From RXOA01 sp964547105 (GTDB lineage: Bacteria > Bipolaricaulota > Bipolaricaulia > UBA7950 > UBA9294), in the NCBI GenBank assembly GCA_964547105.1, contig CAZJLO010000074.1:1-7104 (forward strand): DNA of 7,104 nt, read 5' to 3'. This document shows, piece after piece, positions 1 to 6,421 of this stretch; positions within the stretch are counted from its first letter, which is position 1; each line of letters begins with the position of its first letter. The notes below the pieces were generated by a model. It was given only the letters and a program-made list of their open reading frames with translations, was not told where the DNA came from and searched no databases. The position numbers and the translations under genes were made by a program.

Positions 1-310
1 CGTTGGTGGACCGTGTGTCGACAGCGACAGTGGGAGCTACGCGATCAACGCGAAGCTGTCGGTGACGCTGTCAGCGCCGACGTACGACCACTGTGCTGGG
101 ACAGTGAGCTACAGCACGACGGTGGTTGGAGGGACGGGAGCGTACAGCTACCTGTGGCAGGACGGCTCGACTGCAACAACATGGTCGCTGCCTTCCGGGA
201 GCCACGGAGCGAGTGGACCGGTGTCGGTGCAGGTGACCGACAGCACGCCTTCGAGCGTTGGTGGACCGTGTGTCGACAGCGACAGTGGGAGCTACGCGAT
301 CAACGCGAAG
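1..310 (+). repeat. Tandem coding repeat, 255-nt (85-residue) period
   Basis: Bases 1-55 recur identically at 256-310, encoding VGGPCVDSDSGSYAINAK both times. The offset of 255 nt keeps the frame. After the identical block the copies diverge, but the protein pattern continues: a conserved Cys in DHCAGTV/DQCTGFV and then GGTGAY/GGTGAG. The window therefore holds the tail of one unit, one full unit and a diverged final unit. Exact nucleotide identity, beyond what protein conservation needs, points to recent duplication or gene conversion. More copies are likely upstream. Confidence 0.85.
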
Positions 311-2392
311 GTCGAAGCGAAGATCGAACTTGTCTCGCTAGATCAGTGCACGGGCTTCGTCGAGCTCCTCAGCACGGCGACCGGCGGAACGGGCGCAGGT
401 ACCTATAGCTTCATATTCGGCGACCTGCCCGCAGGTGTCACGGATCACGGTGATGGCACAGCTTCGGGCACGGTGGCTTCGGGGATCCATTCCGGGATCT
501 ATGTCACGGCGACGGACGCGAATGGGTGTTGGGACAGCTCGAACCTGCTCGGCTTCGAACGTGACAATTACGTTCCGATCTTGCAGATCGAGAAGGTCGT
601 GCTGCCGCCGTTCGACGAGGAACTCGTCCTGTTCGGCGACACCATCGATTACGAGATCATTGTTCGAAACGAGGGCAACGTGCCGCTAACTGACGTCCAC
701 GTGGTTGATGTGAAGCTTGGCATGAGCGAGATCATTCCTCTGCTCAACGTGGGTGAAGCGGTATCGCTCTTCGGCAGCTACGACGCCGGAGCGCAGGCAC
801 TCGTTGGGGAGATCTGTAACGTCGCAATGGCCACGGCAATTGATGTGTGCGATCAGCCGGTCGGGCCTGTAAGCGCACGTGCCTGCACGGCCGTGAACCA
901 CCCGCCGGTTGCCTACGATCAGGAGTTGGAGACGTGTCAGGTGGGATCGGAACAGAATCCTGGTGGCGAGTGGCTGCCGTTCACGATTACGGCGACCGAT
1001 CCCGACATTGATCCGACGATGAGTCCCACGCACCCGAGGTTCCATTCGCTGACGTTCCCCGAAGACGGCCTGACGGCGGTTCACGGCTCGGTCAGCGGCA
1101 ACTTGGGTGACGTTCGATACACCGAAGACGGAATGGCGTACGTGAACCTCACCTACGTTTCGCCGATCGGGTTTGTCGGCGAGGATGTGATCACGTATGT
1201 GGTCGAGGATCCCTACGGCGAACAGGACGTGGGCACGATTACGATCCTCGTGCTGGAGTGCGAGCCTGCCGGATACGGTGGATCGGTTCCTCTTGTGGTG
1301 ATCAACGAGGTTGCCTGGACGGGGACCGAGGCCAGCGGCGAAGACGAATGGATTGAGCTCTACAACACCAGGGCCGCAGGTTCCAGAGATACAACCATCA
1401 ATCTCGAAGGATGGACGCTCGCCTGGTGCGCACGCCGCACGACCCTTGCAGAACTTGTCGGTGGAACGGCTGCCAGCCACAGAGCGTGGCTGAGATCCCT
1501 GACGCTTCAGGAGCTTGTCACGGATTGCGAGACGCGTGAGGTTCAGTGTCACCAAGTGCCGCTCTCTGGTCTGCTGGCTGGTTCGGCGTACTACCTGCTC
1601 GAACGGCAAGAAAACGACACCGTAAGCGATCTCGATGCCGACCTCGTGTACACGCCGATTCCTGGCGACGACCGATTGCTCGATGACCTGCGCGGCGAGG
1701 AAATCTACCTGTTCGACGAAGACGGCGAACTGGCCAGCAGTGCCAACACCGACTATCCGACCAATCTGACCGGCACAGTTACTCGCTGGATCGGCTGGCC
1801 TGCGGGCGCTGTGGGCACCACGAAGCTTGCCAGCATGGAGCTTTCCGACCCGATCTTGTTCGATCTCACGGCGCCGCTTGACGAAGACAGCTATTGGAGC
1901 ACCAACCACGGCATCTTCATCTACGGGGTTGACGCGAGACTCGATCTGCTGACAGCAACGGCGCGCTACATCAACGAAGCGCTCATCCTTCGACTGCTGT
2001 TGGGAGGGAACGCTCCGGATCCGATCCAGGTCATCGGAGGAAAAGGCGCGCTGGTCAGTGTGGTGCTCCGCCAGACCGCAGTCGAAGCGGAGGGAATCCC
2101 GCAATCGATCCTGTTTGCTATGGTCCCGCTTCCCGCCGGATTAGGTGGTTCGATCTGTCCGACGTTCTGCATTGCGGTGGACGAGCCACGGCTCGGAATC
2201 AGTGTGCTTCTTACGCAGATTCTGGAGAACGTGGCTCCGATCGTCGTCAGAGAAGCGTACAGCGACAACACGTGCCTGGTAACCGTTGACGTTTCCCAGC
2301 TCGATCCTGGGGACTACCAGTTGTTCGTCACCATGGGCGACGGCGTTGTCCACGGCATTCCGATTCGTGTGGTTGAGGAGGAGGAAAGCTAG
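2..2392 (+). CDS. Large modular secreted/surface protein with SprB/PKD-like repeats, DUF11-like, cadherin-like and lamin-tail modules (5' partial)
   Basis: The frame is open from the left edge to TAG at 2390-2392 (796 codons seen), so the start and any signal peptide lie upstream. Modules by window residue: a SprB/PKD-like repeat (about 18-102, with GGTGAYSYLWQDGS) and a diverged copy (about 103-182, with GGTGAGTYSF); a DUF11-like beta-sandwich (about 190-290, with DTIDYEIIVRNEGNVPLTDV); a cadherin-like module (about 299-420, opening NHPPVAYDQ and containing DVITYVVEDPYG); a lamin-tail-like domain (from about 429, with VINEVAWTG, EDEWIELYN and LEGWTLAW); and a C-terminal beta-rich region ending in an acidic EEEES tail. 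These modules are typical of extracellular adhesin-like or structural proteins, and several Cys residues fit an exported protein. I see no LPxTG signal, Por-type sorting domain or C-terminal membrane segment, so its attachment is unknown. Module names come from motif recognition by eye; the surface role is inferred. Confidence 0.85.
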   Translation, partial: VGGPCVDSDSGSYAINAKLSVTLSAPTYDHCAGTVSYSTTVVGGTGAYSYLWQDGSTATTWSLPSGSHGASGPVSVQVTDSTPSSVGGPCVDSDSGSYAINAKVEAKIELVSLDQCTGFVELLSTATGGTGAGTYSFIFGDLPAGVTDHGDGTASGTVASGIHSGIYVTATDANGCWDSSNLLGFERDNYVPILQIEKVVLPPFDEELVLFGDTIDYEIIVRNEGNVPLTDVHVVDVKLGMSEIIPLLNVGEAVSLFGSYDAGAQALVGEICNVAMATAIDVCDQPVGPVSARACTAVNHPPVAYDQELETCQVGSEQNPGGEWLPFTITATDPDIDPTMSPTHPRFHSLTFPEDGLTAVHGSVSGNLGDVRYTEDGMAYVNLTYVSPIGFVGEDVITYVVEDPYGEQDVGTITILVLECEPAGYGGSVPLVVINEVAWTGTEASGEDEWIELYNTRAAGSRDTTINLEGWTLAWCARRTTLAELVGGTAASHRAWLRSLTLQELVTDCETREVQCHQVPLSGLLAGSAYYLLERQENDTVSDLDADLVYTPIPGDDRLLDDLRGEEIYLFDEDGELASSANTDYPTNLTGTVTRWIGWPAGAVGTTKLASMELSDPILFDLTAPLDEDSYWSTNHGIFIYGVDARLDLLTATARYINEALILRLLLGGNAPDPIQVIGGKGALVSVVLRQTAVEAEGIPQSILFAMVPLPAGLGGSICPTFCIAVDEPRLGISVLLTQILENVAPIVVREAYSDNTCLVTVDVSQLDPGDYQLFVTMGDGVVHGIPIRVVEEEES

Positions 2393-2416
2393 GAGGAAGA
2401 CCACGGCAAGAGAAAT

Positions 2417-2450
2417 CCGCGCGCGGGGGGCTTACGCCTGCCGCGCGCGG
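2417..2450. terminator. Strong GC hairpin between convergent genes, possible bidirectional terminator
   Basis: The 10-mer CCGCGCGCGG occurs at 2417-2426 and again at 2441-2450. It is its own reverse complement, so the two copies form a 10-bp stem around a 14-nt loop. It lies 24 nt after the stop of the large secreted protein and downstream of the convergent minus-strand gene. There is no clear T-run on either side, so factor-independent termination is not assured. Confidence 0.45.
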
Positions 2451-2458
2451 ACGTTGTT

Positions 2459-2521
2459 GGCGAGCGTGCCGTGTGAAATGCGATGCTCGCCCTACGGTGC
2501 GGTTCGCGACTTGTCGCCTAC
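2459..2521 (-). repeat. Two GTAG-footed hairpins (REP-like candidates)
   Basis: Read on the minus strand, GTAG (2495-2492) is followed at once by a stem of GGCGAGC (2491-2485) and GCTCGCC (2465-2459) with a 19-nt loop. A second GTAG (2521-2518) is followed by GCGAC (2517-2513), AA and GTCGC (2510-2506). The stop codon of the minus-strand gene lies within this second GTAG. A GTAG tetranucleotide at the foot of a palindrome is the known signature of REP sequences recognised by RAYT enzymes, and a RAYT gene is present further right. The hairpins may instead be plain terminators. Confidence 0.35.
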
Positions 2522-3342
2522 AGCGGGCCCCAAGAGAAACCTGCGCTGGCGCCGACGGCAAACAGATCCGTGCCGCCGGGGGCGAACGAGGCCCAGAGAG
2601 TGAGCGTGACCGGATCGAGATCGATCGTCAGCGTCGAAGAGACGTCGAACGTCGTGTCCCCCCAGTAGGTGACGCTGTTGCGGATCGAGATTCCGTCCAC
2701 TGCGACATCGGCATTGGCCTGAACATAGTTGAACCCGAACGGAACAACGTCGAGGGCGACGTATCCGTACGGTGTGACGATCACGTCTCCGTCAGCAATG
2801 CTGAACTCGCCAAGCGACAGATATGCCAGCACGGAGGACGTAGCTCCAAACGGGATGAAGGTGACGGTGGTCGTGTTCGACAACCAGTGGTTGCCGAGGC
2901 TGATCAGCGTGTAGAACTGAGCGTACGGATCAAGAGCAGCGTCGATCGAGACTCCGAGCGTCAATTCTGAGGAGACCGCGATCGCTGGATCTTCTTCGCG
3001 AAGCGTGAGCGTAAATAGGTCCATTGCGGCCGAGATATCACCTGTTGCGTCGAATGGTGCAAACGCCATCGAAAGACTTGCCGCCAGGCGAACGGGATCA
3101 AGGCTGTAGGTCAACGAAATCTGCTCCGTGACTCCAAACGCTGGAAGCAGATCGACGTTTGTGCCGCTTGAGATGCTCCACGCATCGTCGGAGACGGTCA
3201 CCTCGAAATCCGCATCCAGGTTGAACGCAGGAAGAACATCGGCACCGAGGCCGATACTACCGCTGATTTCGACGGCTTCGGCCGATGCTGCCAGAACGCA
3301 CAATAGGCCTAGCGCCATCACGGGTATCAAGTTTCTCCTCAT
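2518..3342 (-). CDS. Exported beta-rich repeat protein of unknown function
   Basis: I do not recognise this 274-residue protein. The start at 3342 is chosen over an upstream GTG-type frame opening because MRRNLIPVMALGLLCVLAAS begins a classic signal peptide (cleavage probably after AEA, residue 23) and a strong GGAGGTGG ribosome site precedes it. The mature part is almost all short alternating hydrophobic strands, poor in Lys, Arg and Cys. A P-A/F-F motif recurs: DVLPAF, DLLPAF and AFAPF have their Pro at residues 38, 67 and 96, an exact 29-residue spacing; related IPFG and VPFG follow at 164 and 201. A second pair is SLDPV...FAPF (81-97) and DLDPV...FAPGG near the C-terminus. This suggests a duplicated beta-hairpin fold, either an outer-membrane barrel or a secreted beta-sheet protein. 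The end FSWGPL lacks the terminal aromatic usual for Omp85-inserted barrels. It is convergent with the large surface protein. Confidence 0.85.
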   Translation of the reverse strand: MRRNLIPVMALGLLCVLAASAEAVEISGSIGLGADVLPAFNLDADFEVTVSDDAWSISSGTNVDLLPAFGVTEQISLTYSLDPVRLAASLSMAFAPFDATGDISAAMDLFTLTLREEDPAIAVSSELTLGVSIDAALDPYAQFYTLISLGNHWLSNTTTVTFIPFGATSSVLAYLSLGEFSIADGDVIVTPYGYVALDVVPFGFNYVQANADVAVDGISIRNSVTYWGDTTFDVSSTLTIDLDPVTLTLWASFAPGGTDLFAVGASAGFSWGPL

Positions 3343-3346
3343 CAAA

Positions 3347-3360
3347 CCACCTCCAAGGTG
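3347..3360 (-). promoter_or_regulatory. Ribosome-binding site inside a small hairpin
   Basis: On the minus strand GGAGGTGG (3354-3347) stands 4 nt before the ATG at 3342, which fixes the start of the exported protein. The same bases can pair in a CACCT / AGGTG stem (3360-3356 with 3352-3348) with a 3-nt loop, which would partly hide the site. Whether the 5-bp stem matters in vivo is unknown. Confidence 0.5.
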
Positions 3361-3768
3361 TGAATTGCGCCCCGATGATCCACGATCGGCACCGAATTGA
3401 GGGGGACATGCTTCGTCGTGTGAGGAGACGTGTGCGGCAAGAAAACCGTGCAATCCGATCGCCCGGACGTTCCCGGCCGGTTCTCCAAGCGGCCCCGTTT
3501 GCTCGACCCAGCAGGGCGAGGCACGAGGCAGACGCTATGGACCTCAATCCTATCCCTGACCGAGACCATGACGGCCAAGGTCTGCGCTGGGGTTCGAGTG
3601 TGTCCTCGAAGCGGTTGACCTGAACGGTGAGATCCGCTCGCAGCGAGTCTCGCCGGGGCCGGGCACAATCCAACGTGCCCATTGTCCGTCGGAGTGCTCG
3701 ACCGATCGGTAATCGCTCACCGCTCGCCGCAGGTTGGGTTGTAGGTTCATCAGATCGATCGGCCGGTC
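3361..3768. other. Stretch with no convincing gene
   Basis: About 400 bases between two minus-strand genes. The open frames on both strands are rich in Arg, Ser and Pro, lack a good ribosome site and show no family signature. The segment must hold the promoter of the exported protein, but I find no clear -35/-10 pair. A weak inverted pair GTAGG (3741-3745) / CCTAC (3768-3772) spans the methyltransferase stop codon and could contribute to its transcript end. No tRNA or other RNA gene is visible. Confidence 0.5.
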
Positions 3769-4416
3769 CTACGAACCGCCGGCGCGCTTCTCGAAGTGCA
3801 GGGTATAGGCCAGCCGCCTGCCGAGGAATCGTCTCTGCTCGAATCCAACGGCCTCGGCGGCGCGCACCACCGTCTCACGGCGCTGGAAGTGAGGGTCGAA
3901 GATCACTTCGGTGATCGAGAGGATGCCCTCGGGCTTCAGCGCATCATGAATCTCCTGCAGCACTGCATGCTGGTCAGTGGTTTCCCCCAGAACAGTGACC
4001 AGCACGGCCCGATCATACTCGTTCAGCGGGAGCCCGCCCTTGCCCAGTTCGACCTGAAGGGTCTGGACGTTCAGCAGTCCGGCTTCGTGCAGCTTGTCCC
4101 GAACTCGCTCCAACATGCCTGCTTGGACATCCAAGGCCAGCACATGGCCTTGAGGTCCAACGGCCCTGGCAAGCGGCAGAGTCAAGCGGCCGGGTCCGCA
4201 ACCAGCATCCAGGATCTTCATACCGGGCTTGACTTCCAGATGATTGACGATGAACCGGGCGCGGTTCACCTTGGTGAACGGATTGTCAAGTTCAACCATC
4301 CATCCCAGCCACGACGGACAGGGAAGCGAGCGACGATGGGAGGAGAGGCGCCAAACCAGGCTGATCAAGACGCCCAACACGGCGACGCCCGCAACGATGA
4401 TTGCGACATCATTCAT
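3769..4416 (-). CDS. Membrane-anchored class I SAM-dependent methyltransferase
   Basis: This 215-residue protein has one N-terminal hydrophobic helix (about residues 4-24), then a basic SSHRR stretch consistent with a cytoplasmic catalytic domain. The linker SLPCPSWLGWMVELDNPF is characteristic of a widespread family of small anchored methyltransferases, as I recall it. The SAM-binding fold is clear: motif I ILDAGCGPG (68-76), an acidic ribose-binding residue in VLALDVQ (Asp96), then LLNVQTL, YDRAVLVTVLGE and LKPEGILSITEV as later strands. The length is typical. The start at 4416 has GGGAG 8 nt upstream. The substrate cannot be read from the sequence; related Methyltransf_11 / UbiE-like enzymes act on quinones, lipids or small molecules. 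Its ATG overlaps, as ATGA, the stop of an open frame without a start, a hint that it was once translationally coupled to an upstream gene. Confidence 0.9.
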   Translation of the reverse strand: MNDVAIIVAGVAVLGVLISLVWRLSSHRRSLPCPSWLGWMVELDNPFTKVNRARFIVNHLEVKPGMKILDAGCGPGRLTLPLARAVGPQGHVLALDVQAGMLERVRDKLHEAGLLNVQTLQVELGKGGLPLNEYDRAVLVTVLGETTDQHAVLQEIHDALKPEGILSITEVIFDPHFQRRETVVRAAEAVGFEQRRFLGRRLAYTLHFEKRAGGS

Positions 4417-4691
4417 GGTGACATCTCCCGAAGAAACGGTTCGTTCAGTCGACGATGCCCGGATCTCTCAAGCGCTGTTACTCTCGCGCCGGTCCACCGC
4501 ACCTTCCTTCGCCGCTCCACGAATCCGCTGAGCACACCTGTCTTGAGGAGCGATGAAGGTTCTTGTCGCTCCAAGTTGTACTGTGTGCCGATGGTCTCAG
4601 CAAGGAACTGCCGCGGATCACTGCAAATCAGGAAGCGGCGCTGCCGCGCCCGCCAGAAAGCGACGGCTTCCCGACCAGGGAACCGCGCGTG
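4413..4691 (-). pseudogene. Possible 5'-truncated gene remnant between ywbE and the methyltransferase
   Basis: On the minus strand a frame is open from just after a stop at 4694-4692 to TGA at 4415-4413 (92 codons). Its first half reads like real protein (REAVAFWRARQRRFLICSDP, then QFLAETIGTQYNLE), whereas the second half becomes Arg-rich. There is no ATG or GTG before about the middle and no ribosome site, so it cannot start normally. The terminal ATGA shared with the methyltransferase start is typical of coupled operon genes. I do not recognise the family. It may be the tail of a decayed gene or a chance open frame. Otherwise this 292-nt gap holds nothing I can name. Confidence 0.3.
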
Positions 4692-4708
4692 TCATCTCAT
4701 CGATCCGC

Positions 4709-4909
4709 TCATTCCGTGGACAGGATGTCCTTCACCCGGCCAACCTCGCCGGTTTCAAGGCGGACCTTGATCCCATGGGGGTGGGTGGAGGACTTCGTCA
4801 AGATGTCTTTGACGATGCCGTTTGTCAGGGTACCGGCCCGCTGATGGTGCTTCTGGACGATGTTCACTTCGAGACCGGGGCGTATCTTGCTTCGTTCCGT
4901 ACCGTTCAT
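4709..4909 (-). CDS. ywbE: YwbE family protein (DUF2196)
   Basis: This 66-residue protein matches the small YwbE family over its full length: IRPGLEVNIVQKHHQ, then the signature RAGTLTNGIVKDILT, then HPHGIKVRLETGEVGRVKDI. The family is short (about 60-70 residues), cytoplasmic and of unknown function; its glycine-rich beta pattern resembles a small barrel fold. The start at 4909 is supported by AAAGGA 5 nt upstream. It lies 42 nt after the transposase gene on the same strand and may share its transcript. A GTGGGA / TCCCAC hairpin (4925-4930 with 4939-4944) lies in this gap, without a T-run. The family call is strong; any role is unknown. Confidence 0.92.
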   Translation of the reverse strand: MNGTERSKIRPGLEVNIVQKHHQRAGTLTNGIVKDILTKSSTHPHGIKVRLETGEVGRVKDILSTE

Positions 4910-4951
4910 CGAAATCCTTTCCGAGTGGGATGATTGAGTCCCACACGGAGG

Positions 4952-5581
4952 TCACGGGGCTTCGTGGACCTTCCGGTCGGCATCTCCCATCTCTGTGTCC
5001 AGTGGAACGTAATCCGGATCGTCCCGCCAGGCTTTGACGTTGCCCACAATGTAAGCTCTAATCCGTTCCAGTTCATCCTTGCCGATAACGATGTGGTCGT
5101 GGTAATTCCTCTGCCACAGGCGGCCGAACCGATGGTTCGGATGTCCCGCAATCGCGGTTGTTCGGCACCGACGATCAGACAGAGATTTGAACGCACCGAT
5201 GATCGTACCCAAGGTAGGGGCGGGGCTTGCCCCCGCCCGATCCGTCGGCGTATCGGAAGCGGTTGGGTGCGAATTGCCCATTCCTATCCCATGCGGTTGA
5301 TCGATAGACGGGGTGCCCGCGAGGGGCACCCCTACGATCGTGACAATCCCGTGCGTGTGATTCGGCATGATCGTGAATGCATCCAGACGAACCGTGGGGA
5401 ATCGTTTCGGTAGAGCGAGCCATTCCTCCCGAACGATCTTGCCTAGGTCGGAGAGTCGCATCGCCTCACCGGCAATGTCTCCCAACAGAGGGTCACGGTT
5501 ACGGACACACAACGTCACGAAGTAATGGCCCTGCGTGGCGTAGTAATGTTCCGGCTTGCGGATGGATCGTCGGTTTGTCAT
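4952..5581 (-). CDS. REP-associated tyrosine transposase (RAYT, Y1 transposase family)
   Basis: RAYTs are single-strand-specific HUH/Y1 enzymes that recognise REP palindromes with a GTAG foot and are thought to spread them. This protein has the usual order: NRRSIRKPEHYYATQGHYFVT at the N-terminus (residues 3-23), DAFTIMPNHTHGIV with the metal-binding HxH pair (His75, His77), then FKSL and LWQRNYHDHIV with the probable catalytic Tyr160, and YIVGNVKAW near the end. At 209 residues it is full length, and all key residues are present. I chose the ATG at 5581 because the family starts just before RRSIR; a GTG 39 nt upstream has no ribosome site, and the chosen start has only a weak AGG. The linker at residues 83-123 is encoded by an inverted pair of GTAG palindromes. 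The gene looks intact and possibly active. Confidence 0.92.
   Translation of the reverse strand: MTNRRSIRKPEHYYATQGHYFVTLCVRNRDPLLGDIAGEAMRLSDLGKIVREEWLALPKRFPTVRLDAFTIMPNHTHGIVTIVGVPLAGTPSIDQPHGIGMGNSHPTASDTPTDRAGASPAPTLGTIIGAFKSLSDRRCRTTAIAGHPNHRFGRLWQRNYHDHIVIGKDELERIRAYIVGNVKAWRDDPDYVPLDTEMGDADRKVHEAP
5214..5335. repeat. Inverted pair of GTAG-footed REP-like palindromes inside the RAYT gene
   Basis: On the plus strand GTAG (5214-5217) is followed by GGGCGGGG (5218-5225), loop CTTGC and CCCCGCCC (5231-5238). On the minus strand GTAG (5335-5332) opens a stem of GGGGTGCCC (5332-5324), a 5-nt loop and GGGCACCCC (5318-5310). The outer ends are GTAGGGG and CCCCTAC, so the unit is a head-to-head REP pair of 122 nt with about 70 nt between hairpins. 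It stays in frame with the transposase and encodes GVPLAGTP on one side and RAGASPAPT on the other. REPs usually flank a RAYT gene rather than lie within it. Confidence 0.75.
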
Positions 5582-5914
5582 TCGCCTGTGGCAGTCGTCA
5601 TTAGGAGTGCGGTCGTGCACACGAGCAGCGCGAGGTTTGCCGCACTGTGCACCCCTGCTTGGTGAGTGCTCAAATCTCTCCTATTGCCCGTGTTATGCCT
5701 ACACGCGAGTGTACTCCTGTCCGATCCTTGACCAAAAGAGCAGGTGATCTCGCTGCCTTGGTGCTTGCTGCACAACAGCTGCCTCCAGTGTGACTCAGCA
5801 CGATCGCCTCACTCGGGTGCTACTGACTGTAAGAGGAATCGTGAATCGTTAGAGAGGCGGTGTGCCGTGTTGGCATCCGACACGGAGCCGCACCTTCAAT
5901 CCCATCCCCACAGA
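5582..5914. other. Stretch with no convincing gene upstream of RAYT
   Basis: No open frame here has a family signature or good ribosome site. It should contain the RAYT promoter; a weak candidate on the minus strand is TTGGTC and TACACT 16 nt apart (about 5733-5706). An inverted repeat GTGCACA (5615-5621) / TGTGCAC (5646-5652) lies 34-71 nt upstream of the chosen RAYT start and could be an operator or chance. I see no RNA gene. Confidence 0.4.
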
Positions 5915-6373
5915 CTAGTCAAGGTTTCCCAGGAGGGAGAGGATCGACTCTGCCGTTTGGCGCTGCTGCTGCTCGGGGCTGACGGAGGGTGTGCCGTCGC
6001 CCTTCTGGGGCCCGTAGTCGCCGAATTGGGCGTGGTTGCCGCCGGAGATCTCCACAAGCACCGTGTCGGCGGGCAGGCGAGCCACCGAGTCCTCGAAGAC
6101 GTCGCCCGAGACGCCATCCTCGGTGCCGTAGATCAACACCGTCTGCACATCTGTCGCCGAGAGATCGGTGGACTCGGCAGGATACGAGGCAAGCAGCACA
6201 AGGCCGTCGAAGACCTCGGGGTGAGCGGCGACGTACTCACAGGCCATCGCGCCGCCGAGCGAGTGACCGCCGATCGCCCAGCGCTCGACCTCCGGATAGG
6301 CGGGAAGGATCTGGTTTGCGCGATCGATGTCGAGGATCGTTAGTCGACGGGTACGGTGTACTTGTGTGTTCAT
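5915..6373 (-). pseudogene. Alpha/beta hydrolase, N-terminal half missing
   Basis: The frame encodes the C-terminal half of an alpha/beta hydrolase. Numbered from the ATG at 6373 (152 residues), it has the nucleophile elbow GGHSLGG (Ser38), an acid in IYGTEDG (Asp86) and the histidine in GGNHAQFGDYGPQKGDG (His114), so the whole catalytic triad is present. Complete relatives carry roughly another hundred residues before the elbow, including the oxyanion-hole strand; here homology begins only about LTILDIDRAN (near 6343). No ribosome site precedes the ATG at 6373 or the GTG at 6397, and the missing half is absent from the minus strand beyond: that position is the promoter and start of a divergent gene. 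This fits a 5' deletion or rearrangement. The remaining reading frame has no stop or shift, so the event may be recent. A short functional version is less likely. Confidence 0.75.
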
Positions 6374-6391
6374 GAGGGAAGAGTGTATGAT
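6362..6391 (+). promoter_or_regulatory. Sigma-70-type promoter for the small exported protein
   Basis: TTGTGT (6362-6367) and TATGAT (6386-6391) are 18 nt apart, close to the consensus -35 and -10 boxes, and lie about 30 nt before the ATG at 6422. The expected transcript start near 6398 leaves a short leader with the ribosome site AAGGAG (6409-6414). The promoter overlaps the cut end of the hydrolase remnant. Confidence 0.6.
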
Positions 6392-6421
6392 AAGCACACA
6401 TCACGCAAAAGGAGTAATGTC

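Noticed and set aside
13..408. Plus-strand open frame with a repeated CRQRQWELRDQRE peptide
   Set aside because: The repeat is the 255-nt coding repeat read in the wrong frame.
686..2104. A 472-codon open frame on the minus strand opposite the large surface protein
   Set aside because: It is rich in Arg and His with no family motif or ribosome site, whereas the plus strand shows several recognisable modules. Long antisense frames are common opposite high-GC genes.
2417..2521. Hairpin cluster considered as a small RNA gene or riboswitch
   Set aside because: No promoter or known RNA fold is visible, and the position between convergent genes fits termination or REP-like sequence better.
3257..3682. 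Arg-rich open frames on both strands in the gap before the methyltransferase
   Set aside because: No ribosome site, no hydrophobic core or known motif, and they overlap the signal-peptide region of the exported protein.
3796..4770. A 324-codon plus-strand open frame across the methyltransferase and ywbE gap
   Set aside because: It lies opposite the clear methyltransferase motifs, has no signature and runs through unrelated segments.
5310..5332. The palindrome considered as a transcription terminator or CRISPR repeat
   Set aside because: It lies inside an intact gene, has no T-run, and only two unlike palindromes are present with no regular spacing.
5744..6343. A 199-codon plus-strand open frame opposite the hydrolase
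   Set aside because: Its sequence is the reverse of a strongly recognisable hydrolase half and shows no protein features of its own.
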